Shown here one piece after another: positions 49,319-58,377 of a DNA stretch of 64,000 bases. The position numbers were made by a program, and so were the translations under genes. Below the pieces are notes generated by a model. That model saw only the letters and a program-made list of their open reading frames with translations. It was not told the origin of the DNA and did no database searches. This DNA comes from Mesorhizobium sp. STM 4661. GTDB lineage: Bacteria; Pseudomonadota; Alphaproteobacteria; Rhizobiales; Rhizobiaceae. The stretch lies in contig NZ_CAAF010000067.1 of assembly GCF_000359125.1 (NCBI RefSeq), positions 1 through 64,000 of the forward strand. Direction: 5' to 3'. Within the stretch, counting starts at the first letter, position 1; every line of letters begins with the position of its first letter.

Positions 49319-51115
49319 TTAAAACGCTTCCGCCGGCAGTGCCATCAATGTGTCGGCGCCACTGGAGATGCGGGCGAGGTGCGCCGACGTCTCCGGCATG
49401 ATCCGCTCCATGAAGAAGCGCGCCGTCACCAGCTTGCTGTCGTAGAAGGACGACGCCCCGTTGGCGCCGTTCGCCAGCTTCGCGTCGGCCGCCTTGGCCA
49501 TCTGCGCCCACATGTAGCCCAGCGCCACCAGCCCGAAGAGATGCATGTAGTCGCTCGAGGCCGCACCTGCATTGTCGGGCTTGGCCATGCCGTTCTGCAC
49601 CAGCCACATGGTCGCCGCCTGCAGATCGTTGAGGCCCTTCTTGAGCGCCTTGGTGAAGGGCGCCATCTTCTCGTCGGCGCGGTTCTCCTCGCAGAATTCG
49701 CCGACCTCCTTGAAGAAGGCCTGCACGGCGCGGCCGCCGTTCAGGCCAAGCTTGCGGCCGACGAGATCGAGCGCCTGGATGCCGTTGGCGCCTTCATAGA
49801 TCATGGCGATGCGGGCATCGCGCACGAACTGGCTCATGCCGTGCTCTTCGATATAGCCATGACCGCCGAACACCTGCTGTGCCATGACGGCGTGATCGAA
49901 GCCCTTGTCGGTGAGCACGCCCTTGACCACCGGCGTCATCAGCCCGGTGTAGTCGTCGGCGGCCTGGCGGTCCCTGTCGTCACCGGAGCGGTGGGCGATA
50001 TCGGACTTGATCGCCGTCCATAGCGCCAGCGCGCGGCCGGCCTCGTTGAAGGCCTTCATGGTCATCAGACCGCGGCGGATGTCGGGGTGGACGATGATCG
50101 GATCGGCCTTCTTGTCCGGCGCCTTGGCCCCGGACAGCGAGCGGCCCTGCAGGCGGTCCTTGGCGTAGGAGACGGCGTTCTGATAGGCGACCTCGGATAG
50201 CGAAAGCCCTTGCAGGCCGACGCCGAGGCGGGCCTCGTTCATCATGGTGAACATCGCCTTCAGGCCACCATTCGCCTCGCCGAGCAACGCGCCTTCAGCC
50301 TCGTCATAGTTCATGACGCAGGTCGAATTGCCGTGGATGCCCATCTTCTCCTCGATCGAGCCGCAGGAGACGGTGTTCCTCTCGTCCGGATTGCCCTCGG
50401 CATCGAGCCTGAGCTTCGGCACGATGAACAGCGAAATGCCCTTCACGCCTTCCGGCGCGCCCTCGATGCGGGCCAGCACCAGATGGACGATGTTGTCCGA
50501 CATGTCGTGCTCGCCGGCCGAGATGAAGATCTTCTGGCCTGATATTTTGTAGGTGCCGTCGCCGTTCGGAACGGCCTTGGTGCGCAGCAAGCCAAGATCG
50601 GTGCCGCAATGCGGCTCGGTCAGGTTCATGGTGCCGGTCCAGGCGCCCTCGACCAGCTTCGGCAGCCATGTCGCCTTCTGCTCGTCGGTGCCATGGGTGA
50701 TGATGGCCGCGATCGCGCCCTGCGTCAGGCCTGGATACATCATCAGCGACATGTTGGCCGACACCATGTATTCGGCGACCGCGGTGTGAACCGCGTAAGG
50801 CAGGCCCTGTCCGCCGAACTCCACGGGTGCGGCCAGCCCCATCCAGCCGCCTTCGCGATACTGGTCGAAGGCCTCCTTGAAGCCTTTCGGCGTCGTCACC
50901 GAGCCATCGTCATGGCGCACGCAGCCCTCCATGTCGCCGACGCGGTTCAGCGGCTGCATGACATTTTCGGCGAGCTTGGCGCCTTCGGCGAGGATCGCCT
51001 CGACCACATCCGGCGTCGCATCGGAGAAGCCCGGAAGATTGGAATAGCGCTGGTAGCCTAGCACCTCGTTCAGCACGAACAGCGTGTCCTGGACCGGAGC
51101 CCTGTAGATCGGCAT
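49319..51115 (-). CDS. acyl-CoA dehydrogenase with C-terminal extension
   Basis: Large acyl-CoA dehydrogenase (598 residues, FadE/DmdC-like with an extra C-terminal helical domain, PF12806 type). FAD loop NLTEPHCGTDLG, catalytic Glu E441 in IYEGANGIQALDL, and an extra domain from about 470. ATG 51115 follows GGAGGGAAAAAGC. It is the first gene of the beta-oxidation run, preceded by a near-perfect palindrome that resembles an operator of MerR-type regulator. Handles long or unusual acyl-CoAs; substrate is inferred only. Confidence 0.93.
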   Translation of the reverse strand: MPIYRAPVQDTLFVLNEVLGYQRYSNLPGFSDATPDVVEAILAEGAKLAENVMQPLNRVGDMEGCVRHDDGSVTTPKGFKEAFDQYREGGWMGLAAPVEFGGQGLPYAVHTAVAEYMVSANMSLMMYPGLTQGAIAAIITHGTDEQKATWLPKLVEGAWTGTMNLTEPHCGTDLGLLRTKAVPNGDGTYKISGQKIFISAGEHDMSDNIVHLVLARIEGAPEGVKGISLFIVPKLRLDAEGNPDERNTVSCGSIEEKMGIHGNSTCVMNYDEAEGALLGEANGGLKAMFTMMNEARLGVGLQGLSLSEVAYQNAVSYAKDRLQGRSLSGAKAPDKKADPIIVHPDIRRGLMTMKAFNEAGRALALWTAIKSDIAHRSGDDRDRQAADDYTGLMTPVVKGVLTDKGFDHAVMAQQVFGGHGYIEEHGMSQFVRDARIAMIYEGANGIQALDLVGRKLGLNGGRAVQAFFKEVGEFCEENRADEKMAPFTKALKKGLNDLQAATMWLVQNGMAKPDNAGAASSDYMHLFGLVALGYMWAQMAKAADAKLANGANGASSFYDSKLVTARFFMERIMPETSAHLARISSGADTLMALPAEAF

Positions 51116-51196
51116 GCTTTTTCCCTCCACCATGCGGACTTGGCCCCGGAATCAAGCCGTGCGCGGCAGCCGGACCAATGTTGAAATCGGGATAAC

Positions 51197-51229
51197 AAAA
51201 ATTGACGTTTGCGTAAACGTCAATTTTTT
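51197..51229. promoter_or_regulatory. near-perfect palindrome upstream of the acyl-CoA dehydrogenase operon
   Basis: AAAAATTGACGTTT (51197-51210) - GCGT - AAACGTCAATTTTT (51215-51228): 14 matched bases each side; changing the spacer to ACGT would make it perfectly symmetrical. It lies 82 bases before the operon's first start codon. The core ACGT-TT/AA-CGT pattern resembles the ACGT-rich sites of LiuR-type MerR regulators and matches the motif upstream of merR (52051). Confidence 0.65.
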
Positions 51230-51337
51230 GATGCGACAAATTTTCCCGACGTCTCGCGGGTAAGCGTAGCGGCGTGATGCGCTGTAAGCCAGCGCGGAAT
51301 GTCTTCGTATGAAGGCAACCTAAAGCGCTTCGCGTTT

Positions 51338-51368
51338 GTCGCAAAACCGCTGCGCACTTTTGCGCGAC
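51338..51368. repeat. REP-like palindrome with CGCAAAACCG core
   Basis: GTCGCAAAA...TTTTGCGCGAC around CCGCTGCGCAC. Third copy of the 24450/33305 family, in the 348-base gap between the acyl-CoA dehydrogenase operon and merR; the rest of the gap holds the palindrome at 51197 and the terminator at 51387. Confidence 0.7.
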
Positions 51369-51386
51369 TTGCATTGGAAGCAACGC

Positions 51387-51414
51387 AAAGAACCGCGCGG
51401 CGAAGGCCACGCGG
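51387..51414 (-). terminator. terminator downstream of merR
   Basis: On the minus strand CCGCGTGGC-CTTC-GCCGCGCGG forms a 9-pair stem (one G-T) followed by TTCTTT, about 50 bases past the merR stop. Confidence 0.5.
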
Positions 51415-51463
51415 CTTTTATTCGTTCGTCAGAAGGCCGTTCGCCGGAAGCCGGCGGGCGGAT

Positions 51464-51925
51464 TTAGCTGGCGACGCTGGCCTGCGGCGCCGAACGCTCG
51501 ATCAGCATCTGGCGCACCGCCGCCATCGAGTTGCTCAACTCGCCGATGGCGTCCTCGATCAGCGCCCGCTGCTTCTGCAGGCGGGCAAGCTGCTTTTCCG
51601 ACTTGTCGAGCGCCAGCCGCAACTGCTTGGTGTTGGAGCCGGTCGGATCGTAGAGATCCATCATCTGCTTGACGTCGCGCAGCGAGAACCCGACCTTGCG
51701 ACCGAGCAGGATCAGTTTCAGCCGCGCCTTGTCGCGGCGCGTGTAGAGACGGGTAGAGCCGTCGCGCCGCGGATTGAGAAGGCCCTTGTCCTCGTAGAAA
51801 CGCAACGTGCGCAGCGTTACTCCGTAGTTCTTGGCCATCTCGCCGATGCGGGCAAGGTCCTCGCCGGCTTCGACAGACATATCATTGGTATTGGCCGCGG
51901 CTTCGCCGGGCGAAACAAGTTTCAT
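51464..51925 (-). CDS. MerR-family regulator (LiuR-like)
   Basis: A 154-residue MerR protein from ATG 51925. HTH and wing: LARIGEMAKNYGVTLRTLRFYEDKGLLNPRRDGSTRLYTRRD, then a long dimerisation helix with LALDKSEKQLARLQKQRALIED. No cysteine or metal-binding motif, as in MerR proteins controlling leucine and fatty-acid breakdown (LiuR). It is placed upstream of the beta-oxidation operon on the same strand, with a similar palindrome at its own promoter, so it is the likely regulator. Alternative start M57 in the longer ORF (51880) remains possible. Confidence 0.83.
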   Translation of the reverse strand: MKLVSPGEAAANTNDMSVEAGEDLARIGEMAKNYGVTLRTLRFYEDKGLLNPRRDGSTRLYTRRDKARLKLILLGRKVGFSLRDVKQMMDLYDPTGSNTKQLRLALDKSEKQLARLQKQRALIEDAIGELSNSMAAVRQMLIERSAPQASVAS

Positions 51926-52050
51926 GGTCACTGGCTTTCCCCGTCTGGTGGCATCGCGGTCCGGGACCTCGCGTCGCCTGAGTGGAAGCGGGGGCGTGCT
52001 TCCAGTCGTGGTTTCAACAACAAATCGTAAAAGACGCGGTCTGTGCACCC

Positions 52051-52068
52051 TTTACGTTTACGTCAATT
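52051..52068. promoter_or_regulatory. ACGT-type operator upstream of merR
   Basis: TTTACGTTTACGTCAATT lies 126 bases before the merR start and shares CGT-xx-ACGTCAATT with the operon palindrome at 51197-51229, which suggests autoregulation. Other than this and a CtrA-like motif at 52194, the 498-base merR to podJ-like gap holds no recognised feature. Confidence 0.5.
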
Positions 52069-52193
52069 CTATATCGATAGCCGCCTCACGACGCAAGGGC
52101 ATTGTGTTGGCGTTGTGTGGGCGGAACGTTATGCCGCATCTCCCGGGCACGGACACGTGGCGCGGCAGACGGTCCCAACAACGTTGCAACTTC

Positions 52194-52208
52194 TTAAGCT
52201 TGGTTAAC
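52194..52208 (+). promoter_or_regulatory. CtrA-like motif upstream of the PodJ-like gene
   Basis: TTAA-N6-TTAAC (GCTTGG between). CtrA's consensus is TTAA-N7-TTAAC, so this has one base too few. It lies 216 bases before the start codon. Given that the downstream gene encodes a polarity factor, a cell-cycle role is reasonable but weakly supported. Confidence 0.35.
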
Positions 52209-52423
52209 GCGTTGTTTACCACGTTGGGCGAAATGTGCGCATGTCGGTACCCCGTGTTTATCCTGTAGCGAATTTTTCACGGTTTTTCGAAGCGCGGGTG
52301 AAATCCCGGGAAGTTCGCCTTCCACCGCAGCAAAGCCGCGCGGTCGCCTCGTTCCCGGCAGGACTTTGGGAAACTGGCCGCAAGCCAGCAAGACGGGCCA
52401 GCAATTCTGAAACGGGCGCATTG

Positions 52424-55400
52424 ATGAACAGCAAGCGGTCCTATCTCGATACACTCAACGCCGGCAGGGAGCGCAGGCCGCATACCACGCTTGAGGAGCT
52501 CAACCGTTCCCTGGAAACGCTGGAGCAGCGGCTGGAGCGCACGCGCGAGGATGCAAATGTGCGTCCCGATCCACGCCGATCGGGCGCGGAGCCGCGCTAT
52601 GCCAGCGCCCAGCCCTATGGCCAGCAGCGCTGGTATGAGGAGCCGCGCCCGCCGCAGCAGCGGCCGAAGAGCCCGGCGCCAGCCGCCTTCGAGCAGAATT
52701 ACCAGGCGATCGCCCGAGACATCGACCGCGTGCGCGGTCAGGAGGACGGCGTCGCCGTAGTCGGCAAGATCGCCGGCGAATTGCGCGGTCTGCGTGAAGA
52801 ACTGCGCCACCAGATGACCGCCGGCTTGCAGCGCGAGTTCGACCAGCTGCGCAAGGACATCGAGCGGGCTTTCCAGGCAAGCGCTCAGCCGGGAGGCGCC
52901 GGCAAAGGCAGCGCTGAACTCGGCGTCGAGTTCGAACGGCTTTCCGGCGCCATCCAGACGCTGGCCGAAAAGAGCGACGACAGAAGCGTCAACATGCTTC
53001 GTCTCGAACTGGAGCAGGTCAAGGCCGCGCTCGATACGCTGGCGCGCGAGGAAAGCGTGCAGGCGGTCGGCCGCCGCTGGGACGAATTCGACCGCCGCTG
53101 GAGCGCTTTCGAAGATCGTGTCGATGCCGATCAGCAGAAGCGATCGGATGCGCCCGGCCTGGCGATGCTGACCGACCGGCTCGAACAGATCAGCAATGCC
53201 GTCAACAATCTGCCGGAATCGCTGTCGCTGCGTTCGCTCGAAGACAAGGTCCGCACGCTTGCCGGCGCCGTCGACCATTTCGCCAGCCAGCAGGACAATC
53301 GCAGCAGCGGTACATTCGGCATGATCGACGAGCGGCTGGACGAGATTTCCCGCGCCATCGTCGCCTCGACCGTCGCGGCGCAAGCCAATTCATTCGATCC
53401 GGAACCCTTCGAACGCATCGAGAAGCGGATCGCCTCGCTTGCCCAGCAGATCGAGGAGGTCGCGCAGGATCGCCCGGGCAGTCAGGTGATCGACCAGCTC
53501 AACATGCTGTCGAGCCGGGTCGACGATCTCGCCGGCCGTGCCAATCTGCCGGAGCAGGCGATGGAGCGCCTCGGCAAGCAGATCGCACTCATCGCCGACA
53601 AGATCGACCGGGCGCCTGCCATGCCGGACGCCGACTATATTTTCCAGGGGCTCGAACAGCGTTTCGACGTGCTGTCCGGCATGATGGAACGCCGCCAGGG
53701 CGATGCGATCGAACAGGGCAACATGCTGTTTCGCGATCTCGAACGCCGGCTGGACGAAGTCGCCGACAGGCTGGACCAGCGCACGTCACAGGTCGACAGC
53801 GCCGGCATCATGGACGTCATCGACGCCCGCTTCACCGCGCTTGCCAAGCGCATGGAGACACGCGCTCCCGATCCCGCCGGCGAGGCGGCGATCCGTGGCC
53901 TGGAAAGCCGGCTCGAAGATATTTCTAGCCGTCTGGATTCGTCCGCGGCGCAAGTCGCCGGCATCGACCCGGCGCTGATCCGCAGCCTGGAAGCGCAGGT
54001 CGCGGGGCTGTCGGCCCATCTTTCGAAGCCCGGCACACCACTGCCGGAATTCGAGGACATCAGCCCGCGCCTCAATGAAATCGAGAAGTCACTGGCTGGA
54101 ACCCGCGATTCCATCCTCACCGCGGCGCGCGAGGCAGCCGAAAGCGCCGTCAGTTCGCTGGCCGGCTCCAGCGCCAACACGGCGGCCGTTTCCGGGCTCG
54201 CCCAGGATCTGAAGACGCTCGAAGCACTGACGCGCCGATCGGACGAGCGCAATTCGCGAACCTTCGAGGCCATCCACGACACGCTGCTCAAGATCGTCGA
54301 CCGGCTGGGGTCGCTGGAAACCAGCGAGCCGGCCGACGCGGTGAGCGAACTTCTGAATGTGCAACCGGCCGATCAGGGCAGCTGGCGCGGCGGGCGGCGG
54401 TCAAAGATGGCCGTTCGGGCTGCGCCGTCCATGGATATCGACCAGCCGCTGCCGCTGACAGGCGACATGGCCGAACTCGAGAGCCGTGCCGCTGCCATCA
54501 TGCGCAACGAGCCAAACACGCGCACACCGGCCGAAGCCGCCGCCGCAGCGGCCATGGCGGCGCTTGGTTCCGACACGCTGCCGGACCAAGACGAACAGGC
54601 CGGCGGCCGCAAATCGATGTTCGGCGGACTGGCGCGCGCCTTCAAGGGCAAGAGGGAGGCGGACATTCCGCCGCTTGCCGGCTCGGCGCCCGGTGTCGAG
54701 ATACCAAGCGTCGACCTTGACGAGCCGCTCGACCCCAAGCTCGCCAACCGGCCGTTGGAGCCCGGCTCCGGTGCGCCCGACCTCAATGCCATCATGAAGC
54801 GCGTTCGCGATGAGCGTGGGCCGGCCGCAAGGACCGGCGACACCGATACGGCGAAGTCGGATTTCATCGCGGCGGCCAGGCGAGCGGCACAGGCCGCCGC
54901 CGCCGAGGCCGAGGTTCTCAAACGGCAGTCGACCAAGAGCGGACCGGTGAAGGCTCTCAGAATCGGCGACCTGCTCAAGAAGCGACGCAAGCCGATCCTG
55001 ATGGCCGCCGCCGCGATCATGCTGGCGCTCGCCGGCCTGCAATTGGGCAAGGCCTTCTTCTCCGACCCCGTCGAAATGGCCAGCAACGATGCGGCGCCGA
55101 TCGCGGCAGCGCAGCCGGTGGAAACCGCGTCGGCCGGCGCCACCAGCGAGCCGAAGACGGCTGCGCAAATGGCAGATCAGGACAGAGAGCCGGACCGTAT
55201 TGTCAGGCAGGCAGAGCCATCCGCTCCCCGGAGCAAGGACGACATGGCGGCGCAGACCGCTCTCGGCGCGCCGTCCAACGCCGAACTCCCGATGGACTCC
55301 GTATCCGAGGAGCCTGTTCCTGCCCCCACGGCTCCGGCGGCATCGCCTGATCCGATGGCCGCGACGCCAGAAGCGACTGCGTCGGCATCCGCGGACCCCA

Positions 55401-56362
55401 CCGCTGCCGAGCCAATGGTCACTGCACCTGCGACCACGCCGAGCGCCCAGGACATGACCGGCACGGTTCCACCCGCGGATGCTTCGACGACGCCAGCCAT
55501 TGCCAAGATCGACATACCGGCCGATGCCGGCCCGGCAGCGTTGCGCGACGCGGCGGCCGGTGGTGACGCCAAGGCGTTGTTCGAGATCGGCTCGCGCTAT
55601 GCCGAATCGCGCGGCGTCAAGGAAGACATGGCCGCGGCCGCCAAGTGGTACGAGAAATCAGCCGAACTCGGCTTCGCCCCGGCGGAGTACCGCATCGGCA
55701 ATTTCTACGAGAAGGGCGTGGGCGTCGCGCGCGACGTCAAGAAGTCGAAGACCTGGTACCAACTCGCCGCGGAACAGGGCAACGCCAGCGCCATGCATAA
55801 CCTGGCCGTGCTCTTCGCCATGGCAGCGGACGGCGTGACCGACAATGAATCGGCTGCCAAGTGGTTCCAGGCCGCCGCCGATCTCGGCGTCAAGGACAGC
55901 CAGTTCAATCTCGGCATCCTGGCGGCGAAAGGCGTCGGCATGAAGCAGAATCTCGAGGAATCCTACAAATGGTTCGCACTTGTCGCCAAGACCGGCGACA
56001 AGGACGCGGCGGCAAAGCGCGACGAGATCGCCAACGCGCTCAGGCCCGAGCAGTTGGAACGCGCCCGCGCCGCCGCCGAACTGTGGAAGGCAAAGCCGCT
56101 CGATCCCGCGGCCAATTCAGCCGACATCCCCGAATCCTGGCAGGACGGCACGCCCCAGACCACCGCCAGCGTCGATATGAAAAAGGCTGTGCAGAACATC
56201 CAGCGCATCCTTAACAAGAACGGCTATGAGGCCGGCAACGCCGACGGTGTGATGGGCGGGAAAACCAAGACCGCGATCATGGCTTTCCAGACCGACAACA
56301 AGATGAAGGCGACCGGTACGGTCGACGAAAAGCTGATCAAGGCGCTGCTGGCGCGCAAATAA
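52424..56362 (+). CDS. PodJ-like polar localisation protein (coiled coil, Sel1 repeats, peptidoglycan-binding)
   Basis: A 1312-residue protein of the PodJ architecture: N-terminal Gln/Arg-rich region, extended coiled coils (about 150-630), a Pro/Ala linker, one membrane helix (about 862-882, KPILMAAAAIMLALAG), a Pro/Ala/Thr-rich periplasmic spacer (about 885-1035), four Sel1-like TPR repeats (about 1040-1195: GDAKALFEIGSRYAESRGVK, APAEYRIGNFYEKGVGV, ASAMHNLAVLF, KDSQFNLGILAAKGVGM) and a C-terminal PG_binding_1 domain (about 1250-1312). PodJ organises polar growth or flagella/pili in Rhizobiales. ATG 52424 begins MNSKRSYLDTLNAGRERRP; upstream extension is unrelated. Confidence 0.88.
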   Translation: MNSKRSYLDTLNAGRERRPHTTLEELNRSLETLEQRLERTREDANVRPDPRRSGAEPRYASAQPYGQQRWYEEPRPPQQRPKSPAPAAFEQNYQAIARDIDRVRGQEDGVAVVGKIAGELRGLREELRHQMTAGLQREFDQLRKDIERAFQASAQPGGAGKGSAELGVEFERLSGAIQTLAEKSDDRSVNMLRLELEQVKAALDTLAREESVQAVGRRWDEFDRRWSAFEDRVDADQQKRSDAPGLAMLTDRLEQISNAVNNLPESLSLRSLEDKVRTLAGAVDHFASQQDNRSSGTFGMIDERLDEISRAIVASTVAAQANSFDPEPFERIEKRIASLAQQIEEVAQDRPGSQVIDQLNMLSSRVDDLAGRANLPEQAMERLGKQIALIADKIDRAPAMPDADYIFQGLEQRFDVLSGMMERRQGDAIEQGNMLFRDLERRLDEVADRLDQRTSQVDSAGIMDVIDARFTALAKRMETRAPDPAGEAAIRGLESRLEDISSRLDSSAAQVAGIDPALIRSLEAQVAGLSAHLSKPGTPLPEFEDISPRLNEIEKSLAGTRDSILTAAREAAESAVSSLAGSSANTAAVSGLAQDLKTLEALTRRSDERNSRTFEAIHDTLLKIVDRLGSLETSEPADAVSELLNVQPADQGSWRGGRRSKMAVRAAPSMDIDQPLPLTGDMAELESRAAAIMRNEPNTRTPAEAAAAAAMAALGSDTLPDQDEQAGGRKSMFGGLARAFKGKREADIPPLAGSAPGVEIPSVDLDEPLDPKLANRPLEPGSGAPDLNAIMKRVRDERGPAARTGDTDTAKSDFIAAARRAAQAAAAEAEVLKRQSTKSGPVKALRIGDLLKKRRKPILMAAAAIMLALAGLQLGKAFFSDPVEMASNDAAPIAAAQPVETASAGATSEPKTAAQMADQDREPDRIVRQAEPSAPRSKDDMAAQTALGAPSNAELPMDSVSEEPVPAPTAPAASPDPMAATPEATASASADPTAAEPMVTAPATTPSAQDMTGTVPPADASTTPAIAKIDIPADAGPAALRDAAAGGDAKALFEIGSRYAESRGVKEDMAAAAKWYEKSAELGFAPAEYRIGNFYEKGVGVARDVKKSKTWYQLAAEQGNASAMHNLAVLFAMAADGVTDNESAAKWFQAAADLGVKDSQFNLGILAAKGVGMKQNLEESYKWFALVAKTGDKDAAAKRDEIANALRPEQLERARAAAELWKAKPLDPAANSADIPESWQDGTPQTTASVDMKKAVQNIQRILNKNGYEAGNADGVMGGKTKTAIMAFQTDNKMKATGTVDEKLIKALLARK

Positions 56363-56440
56363 CGGCAGATGCGTCGCTCCCACGACGCCCTGCCATATAT
56401 TTGCCTGTTAACTGATTGAGATGTTTTTTGTTTCGGCGAT

Positions 56441-56463
56441 GTGGCGAGGTTTGACTTCGCCAC
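56441..56463. other. small hairpin in the PodJ-like/TauE gap
   Basis: GTGGCGA-GGTTTGACT-TCGCCAC forms a 7-pair stem between the PodJ-like gene and the exporter. No other feature is evident in this 191-base gap. Confidence 0.3.
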
Positions 56464-56553
56464 CTTGCCGGCGCAAGAACAATTTAGCTTTTTTGGCGCA
56501 AGATGCCCGCAACGGTTGCATTCGCCGATAGGCATACTGATCGAGACTGACGG

Positions 56554-57477
56554 GTGGGCATCTATCTCCCGATCGCGGAAATTTCCGTCAACGTCTTCGT
56601 GCTGCTGGCCATGGGCGCGGCGGTGGGTTTCCTGTCGGGCATGTTCGGGGTGGGCGGCGGCTTCCTCATCACGCCGCTGCTGATCTTCTACAACATACCG
56701 CCGGCGATCGCGGTCGCCACCGGCGCCAACCAGGTCATCGCCTCCTCCTTCTCGGGCGCATTGTCGCATGTGAAGCGCGGTACGCTCGACTTCAAGCTCG
56801 GCGGGGTGCTTTTGGCCGGCGGCATCGTCGGCTCCACCGGAGGCATCTTCGTCTTTGGCTTCCTGCGTCGGCTCGGCCAGCTCGATCTGTTCATCTCGCT
56901 GCTTTATGTCGTGCTGCTCGGCACTGTCGGCGGGCTGATGCTGGTCGAGAGCGTCAATGCACTGCGCGCCACCCGCAGCGGCGCTGCACCAGTGCTGAAG
57001 AAATCCGGCCAGCACAACTGGATCCACCGCTTGCCGCTCAAGATGCGCTTCAGAGCCTCGAAGCTGTTCGTCAGCGTCATCCCGGTGCTTGGGCTGGGCG
57101 CCGGCATCGGTTTCCTGTCGTCGATCATGGGCGTCGGCGGCGGCTTCATCATGGTGCCGGCGCTGATCTACCTCTTGAAAGTGCCGACCAATGTCGTCAT
57201 CGGCACCTCGCTGTTCCAGATCATCTTCACCTCCGCTTACACCACGCTGGTCCACGCCACCACCAACCAGACGGTCGATGTCATGCTCGCCTTCCTGCTG
57301 ATGGCGGGCGGTGTCGCCGGCGCGCAATATGGCGCCAAGGCCGGCCAGAGGCTGCGTGGCGAGCAGCTCAGGGCGTTGCTGGCGCTGCTGGTGCTGGCGG
57401 TAGCGATCCGGCTTGCCATCGATCTGTTCGTGACGCCGCCCAACCGCTATTCGCTCACTGGCGTGGATCTGGGCTGA
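56554..57477 (+). CDS. TauE/SafE-family sulfite or sulfonate exporter
   Basis: Membrane protein, 307 residues, with 8 or 9 hydrophobic helices and the duplicated TauE motif: GFLSGMFGVGGGFLITPLL (24-42) and GIGFLSSIMGVGGGFIMVPAL (about 185-205). Members export sulfite, sulfoacetate or similar organosulfur anions. GTG start 56554; its stop shares one base with the next gene's ATG. The neighbouring SoeAB and TIGR02186 genes support a sulfur role. Confidence 0.9.
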   Translation: MGIYLPIAEISVNVFVLLAMGAAVGFLSGMFGVGGGFLITPLLIFYNIPPAIAVATGANQVIASSFSGALSHVKRGTLDFKLGGVLLAGGIVGSTGGIFVFGFLRRLGQLDLFISLLYVVLLGTVGGLMLVESVNALRATRSGAAPVLKKSGQHNWIHRLPLKMRFRASKLFVSVIPVLGLGAGIGFLSSIMGVGGGFIMVPALIYLLKVPTNVVIGTSLFQIIFTSAYTTLVHATTNQTVDVMLAFLLMAGGVAGAQYGAKAGQRLRGEQLRALLALLVLAVAIRLAIDLFVTPPNRYSLTGVDLG

Positions 57478-58268
57478 TGGCAGATGCGAAGGCGTTCGTT
57501 GCCGCTGCCTGGCTGACGCTGTCGGCCTTCACGTTGCCGGGCATGGCGCAGACGCCGCCGACCGAAAACATCCAGATTGGCCTGTCCACCGACAATGTCT
57601 CGATCACCGCCGGCTTTTCCGGCGCCGACCTCACCATTTTCGGCTCGCTGGAAAACGCCGATCCGCTTGTCGCGCGCCAGGGACGCTACGATGTCATCGT
57701 CGTCCTGGAAGGGCCGGCCCGGCCGGTTGTCGTGCGCCGCAAGGACCGGCTGCTAGGCATCTGGATCAATCTCGAATCCGAGACCTTCGAAAACGTGCCG
57801 GTGTCCTATTCGGTGGCGACGACGCGCCCGCTGCAGGACGTCACCGACCCGAACAGCTACAAGCAATTATCGCTCGGCGCCTCCAACCTCTATATGCAGC
57901 CGGCCGATGCCGGCGACAGCCCGGCGACTATTCAGGAATTCACCGCGGCACTGCGCGAACGCAAGGCCGCGACCGGCCTCTACAGCGAGAATGTCGGCGG
58001 CGTGCAGTTCCTGTCGCAGAACCTGTTTCGCGCCACCGTCAGGCTTGCTCCCAACGTTCCGGTCGGCACCCACAAGGCCCGCGCCTTCCTGTTCAAGAGC
58101 GGCCTGTTCATCAAGGAAAGCTCTGCCCAGCTCGAAATCCGTAAGTCCGGCTTCGAACAGTCGATCTTTCGCGTCGCTCACGACTATTCCTTCCTCTACG
58201 GCGTCTTCGCCGTGTCGCTGGCCATGCTGACGGGCTGGCTCGGAAGGCTCGTCTTCCGCAAGGACTGA
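57477..58268 (+). CDS. TIGR02186-like protein, transmembrane anchored
   Basis: A 263-residue protein with a signal peptide (about 1-24), a periplasmic beta-rich domain (IQIGLSTDNVSITAGFSGADLTIFGSLEN, VVLEGPARPVVVRRK) and one C-terminal membrane helix (about 237-257). The pattern fits TIGR02186, a conserved alphaproteobacterial protein found beside TauE exporters. It overlaps the exporter by one base and probably forms part of it. Function is unknown. Confidence 0.8.
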   Translation: MADAKAFVAAAWLTLSAFTLPGMAQTPPTENIQIGLSTDNVSITAGFSGADLTIFGSLENADPLVARQGRYDVIVVLEGPARPVVVRRKDRLLGIWINLESETFENVPVSYSVATTRPLQDVTDPNSYKQLSLGASNLYMQPADAGDSPATIQEFTAALRERKAATGLYSENVGGVQFLSQNLFRATVRLAPNVPVGTHKARAFLFKSGLFIKESSAQLEIRKSGFEQSIFRVAHDYSFLYGVFAVSLAMLTGWLGRLVFRKD

Positions 58269-58377
58269 TCTTTTCCGAAAGATGGTTCCCCTTTCGAGCT
58301 TCATGGGTTAGACCGCGTTCCCGGCCTGGCCGAAGCGCGAGCTGTCGCTCCCAAAATCAAGAATACAGGATCTTGCG

